The translations under genes and the position numbers were made by a program. A DNA stretch of 64,000 bases from Staphylococcus sp. ACRSN (GTDB lineage: Bacteria; Bacillota; Bacilli; Staphylococcales; Staphylococcaceae). The notes under the pieces are model-generated. The model was not told the origin of the DNA, made no database searches, and was given only the letters and a program-made list of their open reading frames with translations. The DNA lies in the NCBI RefSeq assembly GCF_022346615.1, contig NZ_JAKRNS010000011.1:1-64000 (forward strand), given 5' to 3'. The first letter of the stretch is position 1. The number at the start of each line of letters is the position of its first letter. This document shows positions 19,518 through 29,070 of the stretch, in pieces.

Positions 19518-20336
19518 ATGACGGATTTTTTCCAAGCGTTACCTCCTTATATCCAAGCATTAATAGCAGGTATCATTACCTGGTTATTAACAGCATTAGG
19601 AGCTGCTTCAGTATTTGTATTTAAGCGTGTAAATGATAAAATTTTAAATTCTATGCAAGGTTTTGCTGCAGGGATAATGATTGCGGCAAGTTTTTGGTCT
19701 TTATTACAACCTGCAATAGATTATGGTAAAGATTCTTCATTTGCATGGTTACCTGCTGCAATCGGATTTTTATTGGGTGGTCTATTTATTCGTGCTTTAG
19801 ATTTAGTGATACCTCATATTCACCCAAATACATCTGATACAAATCAGTTCCATGAAGGTGTAGGCACTAAGAAACTCAACAAGAATACTTTACTAGTTTT
19901 AGCTATTACGCTTCACAACATTCCTGAAGGACTATCTATTGGTGTTGCCTTTGGGGGTATTGTATCTGGGAATGGTCAAGCTACATTATTAGGTGCACTT
20001 AGTTTAGCAATAGGTATCGGTATTCAAAACATTCCTGAAGGTGCTGCGTTATCCATGCCAATTCGTGCTGCTGGTGCATCTCGCTGGAAAGCATTCAACT
20101 ATGGACAAGCTTCTGCGATTGTGGAACCAATATTTGCGACAATTGGTGCTGCTGCCGTGTTAGTAATCACACCAATGTTACCTTATGCACTTGCATTTGC
20201 TGCTGGCGCAATGATATTCGTTGTGGTTGAAGAATTAATCCCTGATTCACAAGCTAGTAATAACACCGACCTTGCCACACTCAGTCTAATGTTAGGATTC
20301 ACAATTATGATGATCCTAGATGTTGCACTTGGATAA
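19518..20336 (+). CDS. ZIP-family divalent metal transporter (GufA/ZupT-like)
   Basis: A 272-residue membrane protein with about eight hydrophobic segments. The two metal-binding signatures are HNIPEGLSIGVAFGG (about 133-147) and IQNIPEGAALSMP (about 170-182), followed by EPIFATIG and EELIPDS. ZIP proteins move zinc, iron or manganese into the cytosol. A short His-containing loop (HIHPN) lies between segments three and four. The ATG has AAAGGAGA upstream. It is a single-gene unit, divergent from the ABC-F/recQ operon. Confidence 0.92.
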   Translation: MTDFFQALPPYIQALIAGIITWLLTALGAASVFVFKRVNDKILNSMQGFAAGIMIAASFWSLLQPAIDYGKDSSFAWLPAAIGFLLGGLFIRALDLVIPHIHPNTSDTNQFHEGVGTKKLNKNTLLVLAITLHNIPEGLSIGVAFGGIVSGNGQATLLGALSLAIGIGIQNIPEGAALSMPIRAAGASRWKAFNYGQASAIVEPIFATIGAAAVLVITPMLPYALAFAAGAMIFVVVEELIPDSQASNNTDLATLSLMLGFTIMMILDVALG

Positions 20337-20416
20337 GGAAAGTGAATTTTGATAAAATGAACAAAATATTTTTGAATGAAAATGGCGTCTGAGAAATAAA
20401 GTTCTTGGACGATTAT

Positions 20417-20460
20417 AAAAAGGCAATTTCTATTGAAATAATATAGAAATTGCCTTTTTC
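20417..20460 (+). terminator. Terminator after the ZIP transporter gene
   Basis: A perfect 17-bp stem (20417-20433 with 20443-20459) flanked by A- and T-runs, about 80 bp past the stop. Confidence 0.85.
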
Positions 20461-20482
20461 AATATTGCTTTTATTGTATTTA

Positions 20483-20645
20483 TTAATTTATACGAAAGAA
20501 CCTTATTTTTAAGTGTTTAAAAGTAATACTACATTTGAATACCACGTATTTTAGCGAGACGCTTGAGGGAACAGGACGAGCTGAAGACTACAGGCTGAAG
20601 CTGTCCCCTAAGCAAGCGAGCTAACAATACGAAGAATTAAATAAC
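20483..20645. repeat. Structured intergenic repeat, copy A1
   Basis: About 160 bp that recur almost unchanged at 20698-20860. The core can fold: GCTTGAGGGAACAG pairs imperfectly with CTGTCCCCTAAGC. It ends with AACAATACGAAG. No ORF is seen in it. Looser relatives lie at 31669, 33710 and 56340. Confidence 0.85.
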
Positions 20646-20697
20646 GTGTTAAAGTCTTTATACCTAAGGCACTTCATTAATTTAACTTAGTAATATT

Positions 20698-20860
20698 TAT
20701 TAAATTATACGGAAAATCTTTATTTTTCAAAGTGTTTTAAAGTAATACTACATATGAATACCACGTATTTAAGCGAGACGCTTGAGGGAACAGGGCGAGC
20801 TGAAGACTACAGGCTTAAGCTGTCCCCTAAGCAAGCGAGCTAACAATACGAAGTATTAAA
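20698..20860. repeat. Structured intergenic repeat, copy A2
   Basis: A second copy in the same orientation, 215 bp downstream of A1, with only scattered substitutions. The hairpin-forming core and the AACAATACGAAGT end are kept. Confidence 0.85.
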
Positions 20861-20944
20861 TAAGCTACATTTAATCTATTTTCAATTTAATGTCACTTTA
20901 AAAATAAACTGATTACCTTAATTATTAACTAAAGTTTATTACAT

Positions 20945-20979
20945 AAAAAAGGCAACCTTCTTAATAATTGAAGGTTGCC
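20945..20979 (-). terminator. Terminator after ltaS
   Basis: A ten-base stem GGCAACCTTC/GAAGGTTGCC (20951-20960 with 20970-20979), followed on the minus strand by six T. Confidence 0.85.
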
Positions 20980-21022
20980 TTTATATTAATAAACATTAAT
21001 CCTTAATGCTTCTTTAATACTT

Positions 21023-22963
21023 CTAATTTTTTTCTTGTCCTTTTGGACCAGTTTTATATTCATACTTAGAAGGATTAATTTTATCGAAGTCAGGGTTTTT
21101 ATAGAATCTAAACAAGTCACCATTTAAGACATTGTCGCTCATTTCTAAGTCTTTTTCAGACTGTTGCTTACGTTTTTCAAAATCTTTTGGTGTTTTAGTA
21201 ACGGGTTCGTTTGTCTTGTTATCATAAATTCTACCGTTTACATATTTATAATCTTTTGTTATAAAATCACCATTTCTAAATGGAACTGTATCATTATGAT
21301 CTTTAGATAATAAATCTGTACCCATCATCAAGTAATTCTTAGTATTGATACCCATTAAATGTAAGATTGTTGGCATAACATCAGCTTGACCTGCATAAGT
21401 TTTATCAACTGTACCTTCTTTACCAGGTATCTTCAACCATAAACCAGTACGGTTTAAGTCAGTAAATTTAGCAGGAGTAATATCTTCACCTAATAATTTT
21501 TCCATCGCTTTATTATGATTTTCTGAAATACCATAGTGGTCACCATAAATCATAATAACAGAATCATCATATAATCCTTTTTTCTTCAATTCATTAACAA
21601 ATTCTTCTAATGATTCATCTAAATATCTAGCTGTTTGAATATATCCATCTACTGTAGAATCACCAGTATTCGGACTATCGATTGTTGCATCTTCTGATGA
21701 CAATGTGAATGGATAATGATTCGTTAATGTAATTAAGTGCGAATAGAACGGTTCTTTTTCTTTAGCTAAGTAATCCGTAGATTCTTTAAAGAACTCTTTA
21801 TCTTTTAGTCCTAAGTTTTCGATGTTGTCTGGTGACATATCGAAGTATGTTGCGTCATAGAACTTATCAATACCGAAATGTTTGTACACTTGGTCTCTGT
21901 TCCAGAATGTTTTATAGTCACCATGCATTACGCTTGATGTATAACCTTGTTTTTGATCAAGAATCGCTGGTAGTGATTGGAATGTATTATCACCTTTTAG
22001 TGAGTATGCGGACCCTTGTGGTAAACCATATAAACTATTATCCATTGTAAACTCTGCGTCAGAGGTCTTACCTTGACCTGTTTGGTGGAAGAAGTTTGGA
22101 TAATATCTATATCCTTCTTTACCAGTTGAAAGTTTATTTAAGAATGGTGTTACCTCTTGACCATTAACTTTTTTATTTATAAGAAAAGTTTGGAAACTCT
22201 CTAAGTGAATTTTGATAATATTTTTCTTCTTAGCTGCACCATAATATTCTTTATTCGGTTCAACTTGTTTTTGTTTCGTGTAATTCAACACTTTAGTTAA
22301 ATCGTCTTCGTTTGCTAGTGCTTTTTGTTGTTTATTTTGAATTGTTTTCACACCATCATAAACTGTGAAGTTATATGGCCCTAAATACTTAACTAAATAT
22401 TTATGGTCAAATGTACGTGTTAACAATTCAGGACGATCCGACTCCGCAAATGCCAAGTTTAAGAAGAATAACGCGACTGATGCTGCCATAATTACCGGCA
22501 CAAATTTTTTGCTAAATACGCGTTTGTCGATCCATTTTTGCTTAAAGATTAAAATAAACAAGGAAATAATAGTATCAAGGAAATAAATGAAGTCGTACCA
22601 TTTAAATGAAGCTGTTACAGCTCCTCCCATTGACTCTACATTGCCTACTTGATTTAATGTACTAAACGTTAAAAAGTCAGAGAAAAATCTGAAATAAACG
22701 ACGTTAGCGTACAATAGAAAACTTAGAATAAAGCCTCCAATAAATATAAACCAAAAAGCTTTCTTTCCTTTAAAGAATAAGAAGATGCTTAAAATTAAAG
22801 CCACTAAACTGTATGGATTCATTAATAAGATTAAGTTTTGAACTAATCCTTTAACACCTAAAGAAAAATCAACATAATATGAAAAATACGTCTTTAAAGT
22901 AACAGTTAATACTGTCAAAATAAAAAACGCAAAAAGAGTCAATTTCTTTTTGTGTAAACTCAT
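21023..22963 (-). CDS. ltaS: Lipoteichoic acid synthase
   Basis: LtaS polymerises the glycerol-phosphate chain of lipoteichoic acid at the outer membrane face, using phosphatidylglycerol. At 646 residues it has the S. aureus length. Five membrane segments occupy about 8-175. A signal-peptidase site KALA|NED follows at A217/N218, which would release the extracellular sulfatase-fold domain. The catalytic threonine is T300 in [10 protein letters not shown] and the metal ligand E255 lies in HLESF; YGDHYG near 475 supplies further ligands. The ATG has GGGGGAA upstream. Transcribed alone and ended by the hairpin at 20945-20979. Confidence 0.97.
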   Translation of the reverse strand: MSLHKKKLTLFAFFILTVLTVTLKTYFSYYVDFSLGVKGLVQNLILLMNPYSLVALILSIFLFFKGKKAFWFIFIGGFILSFLLYANVVYFRFFSDFLTFSTLNQVGNVESMGGAVTASFKWYDFIYFLDTIISLFILIFKQKWIDKRVFSKKFVPVIMAASVALFFLNLAFAESDRPELLTRTFDHKYLVKYLGPYNFTVYDGVKTIQNKQQKALANEDDLTKVLNYTKQKQVEPNKEYYGAAKKKNIIKIHLESFQTFLINKKVNGQEVTPFLNKLSTGKEGYRYYPNFFHQTGQGKTSDAEFTMDNSLYGLPQGSAYSLKGDNTFQSLPAILDQKQGYTSSVMHGDYKTFWNRDQVYKHFGIDKFYDATYFDMSPDNIENLGLKDKEFFKESTDYLAKEKEPFYSHLITLTNHYPFTLSSEDATIDSPNTGDSTVDGYIQTARYLDESLEEFVNELKKKGLYDDSVIMIYGDHYGISENHNKAMEKLLGEDITPAKFTDLNRTGLWLKIPGKEGTVDKTYAGQADVMPTILHLMGINTKNYLMMGTDLLSKDHNDTVPFRNGDFITKDYKYVNGRIYDNKTNEPVTKTPKDFEKRKQQSEKDLEMSDNVLNGDLFRFYKNPDFDKINPSKYEYKTGPKGQEKN

Positions 22964-23600
22964 GTTTGTTTCCCCCGTTATAAATTAATATAGGCTGGTT
23001 ATTATCCATACCTAGAAAAAATTGGCAAAGTTACTGTAATGATGTCCTGTTTGCGATAATAATATTGCTTAGTAATTCATTAGGTCGTTATTTGCTAAAA
23101 TACATTCTTCAGGCTTTTAAAGTTATTTAGAAACACATCAGTTTTGCTAGCGATTTCACTTCTTTAAATTTGATTTCAATTCATTCGTTTTTAATTTTCA
23201 ATATGCATTGCTTTGTTTTAGCAGTTTAAATACGAGATGATTTTACAGATTTATACTGTAGTTTAATATATTAATAATCCATTTACATTTCGCATTTTTT
23301 GTAATACAACTGTAACAAAACGCATACAGTTCAATTAATTAATATAAAGCAATTGAAGTCAAATTTCAAGTAAAAACACACTTTTTGAGGTGAATAAACT
23401 TATAAATATCCTTTTATTAAGAACTTATTAACGACATATTAATAATCCATTAAGGAACAAGATACGTTTTAATTATACGCAGAATTATTGATATATTAAT
23501 CAGACTATAGCCCTATATATATAATAAGAAATAATTATAATACTTCAAACTTTCTTATATTTTTTTAATATTATCAAATTTTTAATCGCTATTCTACTTA
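22964..23600. other. Long intergenic region upstream of ltaS
   Basis: About 640 bp of AT-rich DNA without a convincing ORF. It must hold the ltaS promoter on the minus strand, but I cannot assign -35/-10 boxes with confidence. No riboswitch or repeat family member is recognised. Confidence 0.5.
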
Positions 23601-23640
23601 AAAATTAAAGAAATCACGCTAATTTGAACGTGATTTCTTT
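23600..23640 (-). terminator. Terminator after pxpC
   Basis: A perfect 12-bp stem (23607-23618 with 23629-23640), followed on the minus strand by AATTTTTA. It lies about 95 bp past the pxpC stop. Confidence 0.75.
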
Positions 23641-23734
23641 TCGTATTATCTCAATTTATCTTATATAGCACAAATTATATCTAAGAATAAGATGATAAGA
23701 ATATCATAATGTTATATAATTCCACTTTTTTCTG

Positions 23735-24739
23735 TTATTTCAACATTTCTAATTGCATTCGATACTCAATTCCATGAAATAATTGATTGAGCCAATTAGA
23801 ATATTTAATTAGATTTTTTTCAGCTGTTTCTACATCAATAAATTGAAATTTTAATTTTGTTCCTTGATGTTTTTGTCCTAATTTAGTTAGATGATAGCTT
23901 GCGATAGTCCCAAGTTGTGGGTAGCTACCTAATGTGTAATGATCATTTAACAATATAATTGGTGTCCCATCTCTTTTAACTTGAATTGTGCCTTTTTGCA
24001 CAGATTGATGTGCAGGCATGTCTTCATAATAAGCCTTCACCGAAGGACCTTCTACTAACATTCCTACTCTATTCGCCTTACTTGAAACTTTATATTCTGA
24101 TAATATAAAACGGTTTAGTGCATTTTTCTTAAAATCTTCAGTTCCTTTATTTTTAATAACATGAATAACATCTGACATATAATTAAATGACAGTGCATAG
24201 CCATCTATACCCCAATTGGTCTCATGTTTTTCTTCAAGGTTTTCAAATAACTTGTGATGACGTTCGGTATAATCACGTTTCATATTTATTTCGTCACCTT
24301 TTTTTAACTTACGGCCGTGAAAGCCACCTATCTGAGATTTAAAGTCAGTAGATGTTGATCCTAGCCATTCGTCTAACTCAAAACCTCCTCCAACAGCCAA
24401 ATAGACACGTGATGTCTGTTTCGTTTCTATAAACGATAGAACATCTCCCTTCTCCATTAAATACAACTTGTTGGGTAATACTGTCATATTGTCCGTCGTA
24501 GCTTTAAAATTACCACCACTTAAAGCAATTAACGTCGGTTCGGTAAAACGGATTCGTGCCATATTATTTGTCATTTCCAATGTTGCTTCTCTTTTGTCAT
24601 TTGCGACGAGTCTATTTGCAATTTCATGCGACAAAGGATCTAAGGCTCCACCAGGTATAACGCCGCTATGTTCATAGCCATGACGACCAAAATCTTGAAA
24701 GCTTGAAAATAATCCCGCATCTTCAATTATAATTGACAT
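23735..24739 (-). CDS. pxpC: 5-oxoprolinase subunit C (PxpC/KipA, biotin-dependent carboxyltransferase family)
   Basis: A 334-residue protein. The N terminus EDAGLFSSFQDFGRHGYEHS followed by GVIPGGALDP is the standard PxpC signature. With PxpA and PxpB the family hydrolyses 5-oxoproline to glutamate using ATP. In B. subtilis the homologue KipA counters the kinase inhibitor KipI. Its start lies inside pxpB (13-bp overlap), and its GGAGG site is within the upstream gene. No pxpA is adjacent, so the complex would need a subunit encoded elsewhere or the pair has another role. Confidence 0.88.
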   Translation of the reverse strand: MSIIIEDAGLFSSFQDFGRHGYEHSGVIPGGALDPLSHEIANRLVANDKREATLEMTNNMARIRFTEPTLIALSGGNFKATTDNMTVLPNKLYLMEKGDVLSFIETKQTSRVYLAVGGGFELDEWLGSTSTDFKSQIGGFHGRKLKKGDEINMKRDYTERHHKLFENLEEKHETNWGIDGYALSFNYMSDVIHVIKNKGTEDFKKNALNRFILSEYKVSSKANRVGMLVEGPSVKAYYEDMPAHQSVQKGTIQVKRDGTPIILLNDHYTLGSYPQLGTIASYHLTKLGQKHQGTKLKFQFIDVETAEKNLIKYSNWLNQLFHGIEYRMQLEMLK

Positions 24740-25434
24740 GGTTTAAAGCCTCCTAAGTCAAGTTCTTGTTCCGTTATTGGTTTAAAGCTTACGTTATCCC
24801 CTAACTTCAATTTGGCAAAGTCTACATTATTAGGGTTAAACAATTTGACCGGTGTATAGCCAACCACTAACCAATCTCCATATGTATCTGTTGTAGTGAT
24901 TCCACATTTCTTACCCTCAATAACAACAGAACCTGCAGGGATAAATTGCTTTTCCTTACCAGTATGATTTACAAATAAACGTTTTTCCATGCCAGTTAAA
25001 TAAGGGAAGCCAGGTGTATAGCCCATCATTGAAACAAAATATGTTGGCTTAGTATGTAATTTAACAAACTTATCTTCTGTTAATTTATAATATGATAGTA
25101 AATCTTCCAAATCTGGACCATACTCTCCTCCATAAACAACTGGTATCTCTACGGCAGACATTGCTTTGTCGACATGATTAATCTCAAGCTGTATTGATTG
25201 CAATAATGCTTTCATGTACAAAAATGGCGAATGAATATGATGATGTTTAATCATATCTCTCGCATCGTAACAAATCATCATATCCGATTCAGTTGGCACA
25301 ATTTCTGTTATAAACGTAAAATTTTTACTTAATAGATATGATTTTAGTGCCAATAAATCTTCTGTTAAATCTCTCGAGACTTCTTTCTCAATAGAAACCA
25401 CAATAGCTTGGTCTCCTTGACTATAAATCTTCAT
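24727..25434 (-). CDS. pxpB: 5-oxoprolinase subunit B (PxpB/KipI)
   Basis: A 235-residue protein of the KipI/PxpB family. Family motifs are VYGGEYGPDLEDL (about 119-131), GYTPGFPYLTGM and PAGSVVIEGKKCGI. It is predicted to form a complex with PxpC; the two genes overlap. An AGGTGA site precedes the ATG. The small membrane-protein gene at 25462 lies 27 bp upstream on the same strand and is probably in the same transcript. Confidence 0.88.
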   Translation of the reverse strand: MKIYSQGDQAIVVSIEKEVSRDLTEDLLALKSYLLSKNFTFITEIVPTESDMMICYDARDMIKHHHIHSPFLYMKALLQSIQLEINHVDKAMSAVEIPVVYGGEYGPDLEDLLSYYKLTEDKFVKLHTKPTYFVSMMGYTPGFPYLTGMEKRLFVNHTGKEKQFIPAGSVVIEGKKCGITTTDTYGDWLVVGYTPVKLFNPNNVDFAKLKLGDNVSFKPITEQELDLGGFKPCQL

Positions 25435-25461
25435 AGGTTCACCTCATAAATTGTTGCTTTT

Positions 25462-25665
25462 CTAATGATAAAACATACGTAATCCTTGTATTAAATGATG
25501 TACGAGTTCTCTCATAAAAAAGTAAATAAAGATAATTTGGACAATACAAGATATGGAAACGATGACTTGCGCACGTAACATTCTATTTATTTTCGCTAAT
25601 CGATTCGTCCACAACTTGGTTAGTATTGCTAAAACGATAATCGCTACTGTCCAAACCCATATCAT
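25462..25665 (-). CDS. Small membrane protein of unknown function
   Basis: I do not recognise a family. From the ATG at 25665 the product has 67 residues and two hydrophobic segments (about 3-19 and 34-58) with a basic stretch between them. I chose this ATG because GAGG lies eight bases upstream; a GTG six codons earlier lacks a ribosome site. It precedes pxpB by 27 bp. A membrane partner for the PxpBC pair is possible but unproven. Confidence 0.6.
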   Translation of the reverse strand: MIWVWTVAIIVLAILTKLWTNRLAKINRMLRAQVIVSISCIVQIIFIYFFMRELVHHLIQGLRMFYH

Positions 25666-25820
25666 TAATCTTGCCTCACTCACTGTTTAATTTTATTTAA
25701 ATGGCACTAATCGTTTTATCATTCAAATGTATTGATGAGCCATTGTTAATTATGATTTTTATTAGTAATCAAATGTAAGTTCATGTTAGTTTTATTTATA
25801 ACTGTTACTTAAACTATATT

Positions 25821-26429
25821 TTAAAGATAAAATGTAACATCGGCAACCTCTCTCAAACTATTTATAAGAAAAACCTCGATTTCGCCATCTTGTAACTTTG
25901 ATTTAAATTCTTCTATATAATAATCTTTTTCGATTAATTTACCTTCATCAATTAAAGCTGCCCTCATGCATCCCTTTAAGAAATCTTCATTATACGTCGG
26001 CGTAAAATACTGTTGCTGCTCCTTAATCATCAGATTTCCTATATCAAATTCTAATAATTTGCCCTCATCATTATATAAAAGAATTATATCTGTTGCATGA
26101 TTGTGCGCTAAATGATTTCGCTGTGTCGTCTTATAAATCATTTCTTCATGATTATCTGGTACATTTAACTTTACTAAACGTGCTGTAAAAGAACTTTTAA
26201 TAGGCAAATCAGCTATCACATGCTCAAAATCACCGTTCTCATTAATTAAAACTTTCACTCTAAATATACCTCGCGCATTGTGTTTGGCTATAGTTTCAAT
26301 TAAATTTTCAAATTCACTTTGACTAAAATCAATATTTAGCCGTTTACATGCTTTACGCATTCTAGCTATATGATAATTCAGTCTACTAAAATCACCGTTT
26401 TCCAGTCGCATCGTTTCAAATAGTTGCAT
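25821..26429 (-). CDS. pabC: Aminodeoxychorismate lyase-like PLP enzyme (PabC)
   Basis: A 202-residue fold-type IV PLP enzyme, shorter than typical PabC (about 260-290). The C-terminal part keeps the expected EFDIGNLMI and LINSLREV motifs. The lysine in RVKVLINENG is a candidate for PLP binding. The expected reaction converts aminodeoxychorismate to p-aminobenzoate and pyruvate for folate. The start codon overlaps the pabB stop (TAATG), so translation is coupled. The short length is the main doubt. Confidence 0.8.
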   Translation of the reverse strand: MQLFETMRLENGDFSRLNYHIARMRKACKRLNIDFSQSEFENLIETIAKHNARGIFRVKVLINENGDFEHVIADLPIKSSFTARLVKLNVPDNHEEMIYKTTQRNHLAHNHATDIILLYNDEGKLLEFDIGNLMIKEQQQYFTPTYNEDFLKGCMRAALIDEGKLIEKDYYIEEFKSKLQDGEIEVFLINSLREVADVTFYL

Positions 26430-27568
26430 TATAATCTCTCCAATATTTGCGTCTTATCTTTAAATTCATTAATTTCTAACTCTGGATCAGAATCAATCGT
26501 TATACCAGCACCAACACCATAAACCGCTTGATTATTAATATATTGAATCGTTCTTATTGGAACATTGAATATCGATTTACCATTAGGAAGTAACAAACCT
26601 ATAGTTCCGCAATAGATATATCTTGGTACTTGTTCTAATGCTTTAATATACTTCATTGTATTAAGCTTTGGAGCACCAGTGATTGAACCACACGGGAACA
26701 GTGCCTTTAAAATTTCTAACAATGATTTTGTATGACTAACCCTGCCAGTAACCATCGTTGTCATTTGATAAACCGTTAAATACTGTTCAATATTAAACAA
26801 TTGATATACATGAACTGTGCCAGTTTCAGCAATTCTTCCAATATCATTTCGTAACAAATCTACAATCATCACATTTTCTGCTTTATCTTTCGCAGAGTGT
26901 TTCAAGGTTTCTAAATTCTTTTTATCTTCATCTTCAGTTTCACCTCGTGCAATCGTTCCTTTCATCGGTTTGCTTAGTATAATATCCTGCTCTCCTTTAA
27001 ATGGCCCTCTTTGAAAAAATAGCTCTGGTGAAATTGAAGCCACCTCAATTTCATCTGTATCGATTAACGCAGAATAAAATCCATTTTTCCCCTGTTGTAA
27101 TTCATTATATAATGTTGCAATTGGAAGTCGTATTTTATCTGTTAATCGTGTCGTATAGTTCACTTGATATGTATTTCCTTCAATTATAGCTTTTTGCACA
27201 AATTTAATATGTTCAATCATTGTTTGATGATTTAGGCAGAATGTAAAATCACACTGTTGTACATAAGCTTGCTTCAACGTATTCTCAGGATTATCAAATT
27301 CAACAAAAGCATAGGCAGCTGCATAGACATTGACATGGTTTATTGATACTGTCTCCATATTTGGATTAAAGTATGTTGCCGCTTCATATGGTAAGTATAA
27401 TGCAACATAATATCCTGACTTTTGCATCATTTCTGCAAAGTGTACAACCTCTCCTATATCTTTAATTTGATAAGCAATTTTTTGTTTAATACAACGTGAA
27501 AAATTATATTGATGTGATTCAAACGTCACTTCATCACTTATATATCGATAATTAAATTGTATTTGCAT
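26429..27568 (-). CDS. pabB: Aminodeoxychorismate synthase component I
   Basis: A chorismate-binding enzyme of 379 residues, lacking much of the N-terminal extension of anthranilate synthase. Core motifs are SPELFFQR, KPMKGTIARGETEDED, ENVMIVDLLRNDIGR and GSITGAPKLN, followed by the catalytic glutamate region near YGVGAGITIDSDPE. It makes aminodeoxychorismate from chorismate with ammonia supplied by PabA. It overlaps pabA by 17 bp and pabC by one base. Presence in a pab cluster favours PabB over TrpE. Confidence 0.93.
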   Translation of the reverse strand: MQIQFNYRYISDEVTFESHQYNFSRCIKQKIAYQIKDIGEVVHFAEMMQKSGYYVALYLPYEAATYFNPNMETVSINHVNVYAAAYAFVEFDNPENTLKQAYVQQCDFTFCLNHQTMIEHIKFVQKAIIEGNTYQVNYTTRLTDKIRLPIATLYNELQQGKNGFYSALIDTDEIEVASISPELFFQRGPFKGEQDIILSKPMKGTIARGETEDEDKKNLETLKHSAKDKAENVMIVDLLRNDIGRIAETGTVHVYQLFNIEQYLTVYQMTTMVTGRVSHTKSLLEILKALFPCGSITGAPKLNTMKYIKALEQVPRYIYCGTIGLLLPNGKSIFNVPIRTIQYINNQAVYGVGAGITIDSDPELEINEFKDKTQILERL

Positions 27569-28145
27569 ATTTCTCCACCATAATTTCTATAAATAATTTC
27601 ATTTGATCTAAACCATATTCACTCAAAATAGACTCTGGATGATATTGTACACCGTAAATAGGTAAATGTTGATGTTCAACTGCCATAACGATACCTTCCT
27701 TATTAACAGCCGTTATTGTTAATAAATCAGGTATTGTTTCTCTGCATGCCATTAATGAATGATATCGCATTACTTCGAATGTGTTGGGTAAGCCTTTAAA
27801 AATACCTTGATTATTGTGTTCTATCAAAGTAGTGTGACCATGTATTGGACGGACGCTTTTTATAATATCTCCACCAAAATAAGTAATAATATGTTGAAAA
27901 CCAAGACACACACCTAAAATCGGTATTTGAGCGCTATAGGCATCCATCATTTCTGTAATTATGGGATAATCATCCGGAGTCCCAGGTCCTGGAGAAATAA
28001 TGATTGCTTTAGGATTTACCTTTGTAATAAATTCAACTGTAAGTTGTGCTACATCTATGACACAAACACCATCTTTGTAGATTTGCTCAATATAATCTAC
28101 AATGTTATAGGTGAATGAATCTTTATTATCTATCATTAATATCAT
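27552..28145 (-). CDS. pabA: Aminodeoxychorismate synthase component II (glutamine amidotransferase)
   Basis: A class I glutamine amidotransferase of 197 residues that passes ammonia to PabB. MIDNKDSFTYNIV opens the domain, the oxyanion region is SPGPGTPDD, and the nucleophile is C80 in LGVCLGFQH. The His-Glu pair lies in GVQYHPESI. It is the first gene of pabA-pabB-pabC and is divergent from the queCDE operon. An AGGTGA site precedes the ATG. Confidence 0.94.
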   Translation of the reverse strand: MILMIDNKDSFTYNIVDYIEQIYKDGVCVIDVAQLTVEFITKVNPKAIIISPGPGTPDDYPIITEMMDAYSAQIPILGVCLGFQHIITYFGGDIIKSVRPIHGHTTLIEHNNQGIFKGLPNTFEVMRYHSLMACRETIPDLLTITAVNKEGIVMAVEHQHLPIYGVQYHPESILSEYGLDQMKLFIEIMVEKYANTI

Positions 28146-28208
28146 GTGTTCACCTCTTTTATAATTAATCTATCATATGCTATTAGCTTTATTATCACAA
28201 ATATCACC

Positions 28209-28237
28209 TTGATTTTACAACGTAAATATATTATTCT
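28209..28237 (+). promoter_or_regulatory. Promoter of the queCDE operon
   Basis: TTGATT (28209-28214), a 17-bp spacer and TATTCT (28232-28237). Transcription from it would begin about 15 bp before the preQ1 aptamer. Confidence 0.5.
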
Positions 28238-28260
28238 ATTCACGGCATAAATGAATACAA

Positions 28261-28296
28261 AGAGGTTCCTAGCTGATACCCTCTATAAAAAACTAG
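28261..28296 (+). ncRNA. PreQ1-I riboswitch aptamer
   Basis: AGAGGTTCCTAGC at 28261-28273 with CCCTCTATAAAAAACTAG at 28279-28296 matches the preQ1-I aptamer. AGAGG pairs with CCTCT (P1). The A-rich tail follows, and CTAG at 28293-28296 can pair with CTAG at 28269-28272 to make the pseudoknot. The loop is slightly longer than the common form. It precedes queC, its standard target. Confidence 0.92.
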
Positions 28297-28303
28297 ACAC
28301 TCG

Positions 28304-28340
28304 AAAACGTCTGTCTTTTTATAGAGATAGACGTTTTTTT
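28304..28340 (+). terminator. Riboswitch-controlled terminator before queC
   Basis: A stem of 13 bp with one mismatch (28304-28316 with 28325-28337) and a T-run starts eight bases after the aptamer. Bound preQ1 is expected to favour it and stop transcription. Confidence 0.8.
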
Positions 28341-28397
28341 GCGTCATTTTGAAATATATAAAAGCTAGTACGAAATTTATAAGGAGTGCATTATTCT

Positions 28398-29069
28398 ATG
28401 ACGCAACAATTATTAAATAACGATAAAGCAATCGTCGTCTTTAGTGGTGGACAAGACAGTACCACTTGTTTGTTTTGGGCAAAAAAACATTTTTCAGAAG
28501 TTGAACTTGTTACCTTCCAGTATGGTCAAAGACATGATACCGAGATAAAGGTTGCTCAACAAATTGCAGAAGAACAAGACGTGAAACACCATCTATTAGA
28601 TATGTCTTTATTATCACAATTAACACCGAATGCATTAACACAACACGATATGGACATTGAAGAAAACGAAGATGGTATACCAAACACTTTTGTTCCAGCA
28701 AGAAACTTATTATTTCTATCTTTTGCAGGCGCATTAGCATATCAAATAAACGCAAAACATATTATTACAGGTGTTTGTGAAACAGATTTTTCTGGGTATC
28801 CAGATTGTAGAGACAGTTTTATTAAATCAATGAATGTTACATTATCACTTGCTATGGATAAAGATTTTGTTATTCATACACCTTTAATGTGGCTAGACAA
28901 AAAAGCAACATGGGCATTAAGTGATGACTTAGGCGTGCTTGATTATATCAGAACGAAAACACTCACTTGTTACAACGGTATCGTTGGAGAAGGATGTGGC
29001 GAATGTCCAGCTTGTCACTTACGCGCACGCGGTTTAAATGCATATTTAAATGAAAAAGGAGCGAGATAA
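28398..29069 (+). CDS. queC: 7-cyano-7-deazaguanine synthase QueC
   Basis: QueC makes preQ0 from 7-carboxy-7-deazaguanine with ATP and ammonia. It has 223 residues from the ATG at 28398. The PP-loop is [10 protein letters not shown] at about 13-22. The zinc-binding cysteines are in [13 protein letters not shown] at the C terminus. AAGGAG lies 11 bases before this ATG; a GTG four codons earlier overlaps the site. It is the first gene of queC-queD-queE, controlled by the upstream preQ1 riboswitch, and queD begins one base after its stop. Confidence 0.95.
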   Translation: MTQQLLNNDKAIVVFSGGQDSTTCLFWAKKHFSEVELVTFQYGQRHDTEIKVAQQIAEEQDVKHHLLDMSLLSQLTPNALTQHDMDIEENEDGIPNTFVPARNLLFLSFAGALAYQINAKHIITGVCETDFSGYPDCRDSFIKSMNVTLSLAMDKDFVIHTPLMWLDKKATWALSDDLGVLDYIRTKTLTCYNGIVGEGCGECPACHLRARGLNAYLNEKGAR

Positions 29070-29070
29070 T

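Noticed and set aside
20483-20860. Insertion sequence or phage remnant
   Set aside because: The repeats have no transposase or integrase reading frame and no target-site duplication that I can see.
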